Under the pieces are notes generated by a model. That model was not told the DNA's origin. It made no database searches and saw only the letters and a list, made by a program, of their open reading frames with translations. From assembly GCA_001003855.1 (NCBI GenBank), contig LCPX01000043.1:1-6400 (forward strand): a stretch of DNA of 6,400 bases, given 5' to 3'. This document shows, piece by piece, positions 4,436-6,400 of this stretch (its first letter is position 1; the number at the start of each line of letters is the position of its first letter). This stretch comes from Candidatus Moranbacteria bacterium GW2011_GWE1_49_15. Its GTDB lineage: Bacteria; Patescibacteriota; Minisyncoccia; Moranbacterales; GWC2-37-73. The position numbers and the translations under genes were made by a program.

Positions 4436-6400
4436 ATGGTTTACGTTTCAAATAAGAAAATCAAAGACCTGCAGGCGCAGAAAGCCAGCGATACGGGAAA
4501 GTTCCTCCAGCAGATGAAAAAGAGATCGGAAGAGGAGATGGCGGCGGCTTTGGCGGCGGCTAACAATCTTCCTTATATAGACCTCAATATCTTTCCGGTG
4601 AGCGTCGAAGATCTCAGAAGCATTTCGGAGGAGGATTCCAGGAAGCACGGCGTCGCGCTTTTCCAGAAAAACGGCAAGGAAGTGCGGATAGCCTTGCTTG
4701 ATCCGCAAAATGAAGATTCTCTCGCATACGTCGAAAGCTTGAAAAAGGACTCTGGATGGGATGTCCATCTTTACGTCGTTTCGCTTTCTTCCTTGGATAA
4801 GATTTGGGGGAAGTATGCGAGCGCTCCTCTTTTGCAAAACTTGGAGGCCATGAAAATTTCGCTTTCGGGAGACGACCTGGTCGAGTTCGAGCAGAAATTC
4901 GGAAATCTCATCGAACTCAAGAACAAGATCAGGGAAATCCCGACGACCAAGGTCGTTTCGACGATAATGGCCGGAGCCATCAAAATGAAGGCCAGTGACA
5001 TCCATTTCGAGCCCCAGGAGGACGGGGTCAGGCTCCGTTTCAGAATAGACGGCGAACTGCAGGAAATCGGGGATTTTCCAGCCGATATATATCGTTTCAT
5101 CCTTTCACGCATCAAGATGATGGCGAAGATGAAGATCAACATGCGCGACATCGCCCAGGACGGGCATTTCTCCGTCGACATGGAGGAAGGCAAAATCAAC
5201 GTCAGGGCCAATATCATTCCTGGGAACCATGGGGAATCCATCGTCATGAGGCTCTTGGACCAGTCAGACGTGATGCTCACCGTCGAGCAGTTGGGACTGC
5301 GCGGATTGGCCGAAGAGTTGGTGCAAAAGCAGATCGAGAAACCGCACGGCATGATCCTCACGACCGGACCGACCGGTTCGGGAAAGACGACGACGCTCTA
5401 CGCTTTCGTCAACAAGCTCAACACTTCGGACATGAAGATAATTACGATCGAGGATCCGATAGAATATGAAATAAAGGGAATTTCCCAGACGCAGATAGAA
5501 AAAGGCAGGAATTACACTTTCGCGGAAGGGCTTCGTGCCATCGTGCGCCAGGATCCGGACGTGATTTTGGTGGGTGAAATCCGCGATGAGGAAACGGCTG
5601 ACATTTCGCTCAACGCCGCCCTCACTGGACACTTGGTGCTTTCGACGCTCCACACCAACAACGCGCCGGCTTCCATTCCGAGATTCATCGAGCTCGGGGT
5701 CAAACCGAACCTGATCGCCCCTTCGGTGAACGCTTTCATCGCGCAAAGGCTCGTGCGCAAGCTTTGCGATTGCAAGGAAGCCTATGAGCCGGCCAAAGAG
5801 ACTCTTGATTCCATCAAGAAGATCCTAGCAATCATCTCCCCGAAAGCCAGGGTGGAAATCCCGAAGGACGTGCATACGCTGTACAGGCCCAAGGGCTGTG
5901 CGAAATGCCACAACCTGGGTTATAAGGGAAGGGTCGGAATTTTCGAAGTGCTCACGATCACCGAATCGATCGAGAAGTTGATTTTGGAAATGGGTGGGGA
6001 GAGGGAAATCGCCCAGGCCGCTATCGAGGACGGCATGATCACCATGGCGCAGGACGGGATCCTTAAGGCCGTCGAAGGCATAACCTCCATGGAAGAGGTT
6101 TGGAGCGCCACCGGACAGACGGATTTTTTGGAGGAGATATATGAGAAACTGATGGAGCAGTCGCTTTCCAGATCGATCCTGGTCATGGAGGATGACATGA
6201 AAACCATCTCGGAAAACATATCTTCGTTGGAAAAATTCGCCGAATTCATCGCCAAAGCCAACCAGAAGGAGATAGCCAGGTTCGTTTTCGGCGCTTCGCT
6301 TCTTCTGGGCGTCGGGGACATCCATATCGAGCCGGAAGAGGACGGAGTCAAAATCCGTTTCAGGATGGACGGGATCCTCAAGACCGCGGCTACGATCCCA
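4436..6400 (+). CDS. pilB: GspE/PilB-type assembly ATPase, apparently a tandem fusion (3' end beyond window)
   Basis: This is the cytoplasmic motor ATPase of type IV pilus or type II secretion systems; 655 codons are visible without a stop. First module: N1-like domain (about 30-135, LPYIDLNIFPVSVEDL), N2 with SDIHFEP (187-193) and RFRIDG, Walker A GPTGSGKT (311-318), Asp box TIEDPIEYE, Walker B region DPDVILVGEIRD (373-384, Glu381), His box GHLVLSTLHT (398-407). The zinc-type cysteines are Cys444-x-Cys446 and Cys488-xx-Cys491; the first pair is CxC rather than the usual CxxC. All catalytic elements look intact. The usual C-terminus is passed near residue 560, a probably helical linker follows (564-605), then a second N2 domain, GDIHIEP (627-633) and RFRMDG, reaches the edge. 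The start is fixed by an in-frame TAA at 4418-4420; no Shine-Dalgarno. PilB versus GspE cannot be told from this fragment, since no neighbouring pilus genes are visible. Confidence 0.93.
   Translation, partial: MVYVSNKKIKDLQAQKASDTGKFLQQMKKRSEEEMAAALAAANNLPYIDLNIFPVSVEDLRSISEEDSRKHGVALFQKNGKEVRIALLDPQNEDSLAYVESLKKDSGWDVHLYVVSLSSLDKIWGKYASAPLLQNLEAMKISLSGDDLVEFEQKFGNLIELKNKIREIPTTKVVSTIMAGAIKMKASDIHFEPQEDGVRLRFRIDGELQEIGDFPADIYRFILSRIKMMAKMKINMRDIAQDGHFSVDMEEGKINVRANIIPGNHGESIVMRLLDQSDVMLTVEQLGLRGLAEELVQKQIEKPHGMILTTGPTGSGKTTTLYAFVNKLNTSDMKIITIEDPIEYEIKGISQTQIEKGRNYTFAEGLRAIVRQDPDVILVGEIRDEETADISLNAALTGHLVLSTLHTNNAPASIPRFIELGVKPNLIAPSVNAFIAQRLVRKLCDCKEAYEPAKETLDSIKKILAIISPKARVEIPKDVHTLYRPKGCAKCHNLGYKGRVGIFEVLTITESIEKLILEMGGEREIAQAAIEDGMITMAQDGILKAVEGITSMEEVWSATGQTDFLEEIYEKLMEQSLSRSILVMEDDMKTISENISSLEKFAEFIAKANQKEIARFVFGASLLLGVGDIHIEPEEDGVKIRFRMDGILKTAATIP

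Noticed and set aside
4448..6381. Several long minus-strand ORFs opposite the PilB-like gene
   Set aside because: They mirror a highly conserved coding frame and have no recognisable domains; long antisense frames are expected opposite this codon usage.

Overview
This window looks like a Patescibacteria (Candidate Phyla Radiation, Parcubacteria-like) chromosome fragment. This is an inference from several features. The genes are small and spaced as single transcription units. Most start codons have no Shine-Dalgarno sequence. The DHH-family protein and the membrane-anchored cyclophilin are of kinds common in that group, a type IV pilus-type assembly ATPase is present, and one gene carries an AAATTTG heptamer repeat. 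The base composition is roughly balanced, and the standard code fits because TGA is used as a stop at 1715-1717. No tRNA, rRNA, CRISPR array or transposase was seen.

Layout. Everything from position 1 to about 3060 is transcribed leftward (minus strand); everything from about 3069 to the end goes rightward. On the minus strand, reading from high to low coordinates, are: a small exported glycine-zipper protein (2555-2953), a second exported protein with a His/Arg-rich tail (1715-2302), the tRNA-modification ATPase tsaE (1138-1593), a membrane anchor and a cyclophilin domain that appear to be one gene split by a frameshift (790-981 and 293-742), and the first 50 codons of polA (1-152). On the plus strand are a DHH/DHHA1-type phosphoesterase relative with degraded metal-binding motifs (3193-4326) and a GspE/PilB assembly ATPase (4436 to beyond 6400). 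Recognisable sigma70-type promoters and intrinsic terminators separate most units.

The two points of most interest are these. (1) The PilB-type ATPase does not end after its complete first ATPase module. The same frame continues into a second N2 domain (GDIHIEP...RFRMDG) that resembles the first (SDIHFEP...RFRIDG), so the protein appears to be a tandem double-ATPase that runs out of the window. (2) The two exported-protein genes sit in two copies of one control cassette. Each has a divergent pair of promoters with back-to-back -35 boxes, a leader with a small GC hairpin exactly the same distance from the start codon, a strong Shine-Dalgarno, and a related terminator. The coding sequences between them have diverged or been exchanged. 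One result is an orphan rightward promoter (2412-2444) that faces a terminator about 50-100 bases away and could make a short RNA.

Functionally the window mixes housekeeping genes (DNA polymerase I, TsaE for the t6A37 modification, a foldase) with cell-surface functions (two exported proteins and a pilus or secretion motor). No single pathway links them, and there is no sign of a multi-gene operon other than the split cyclophilin.
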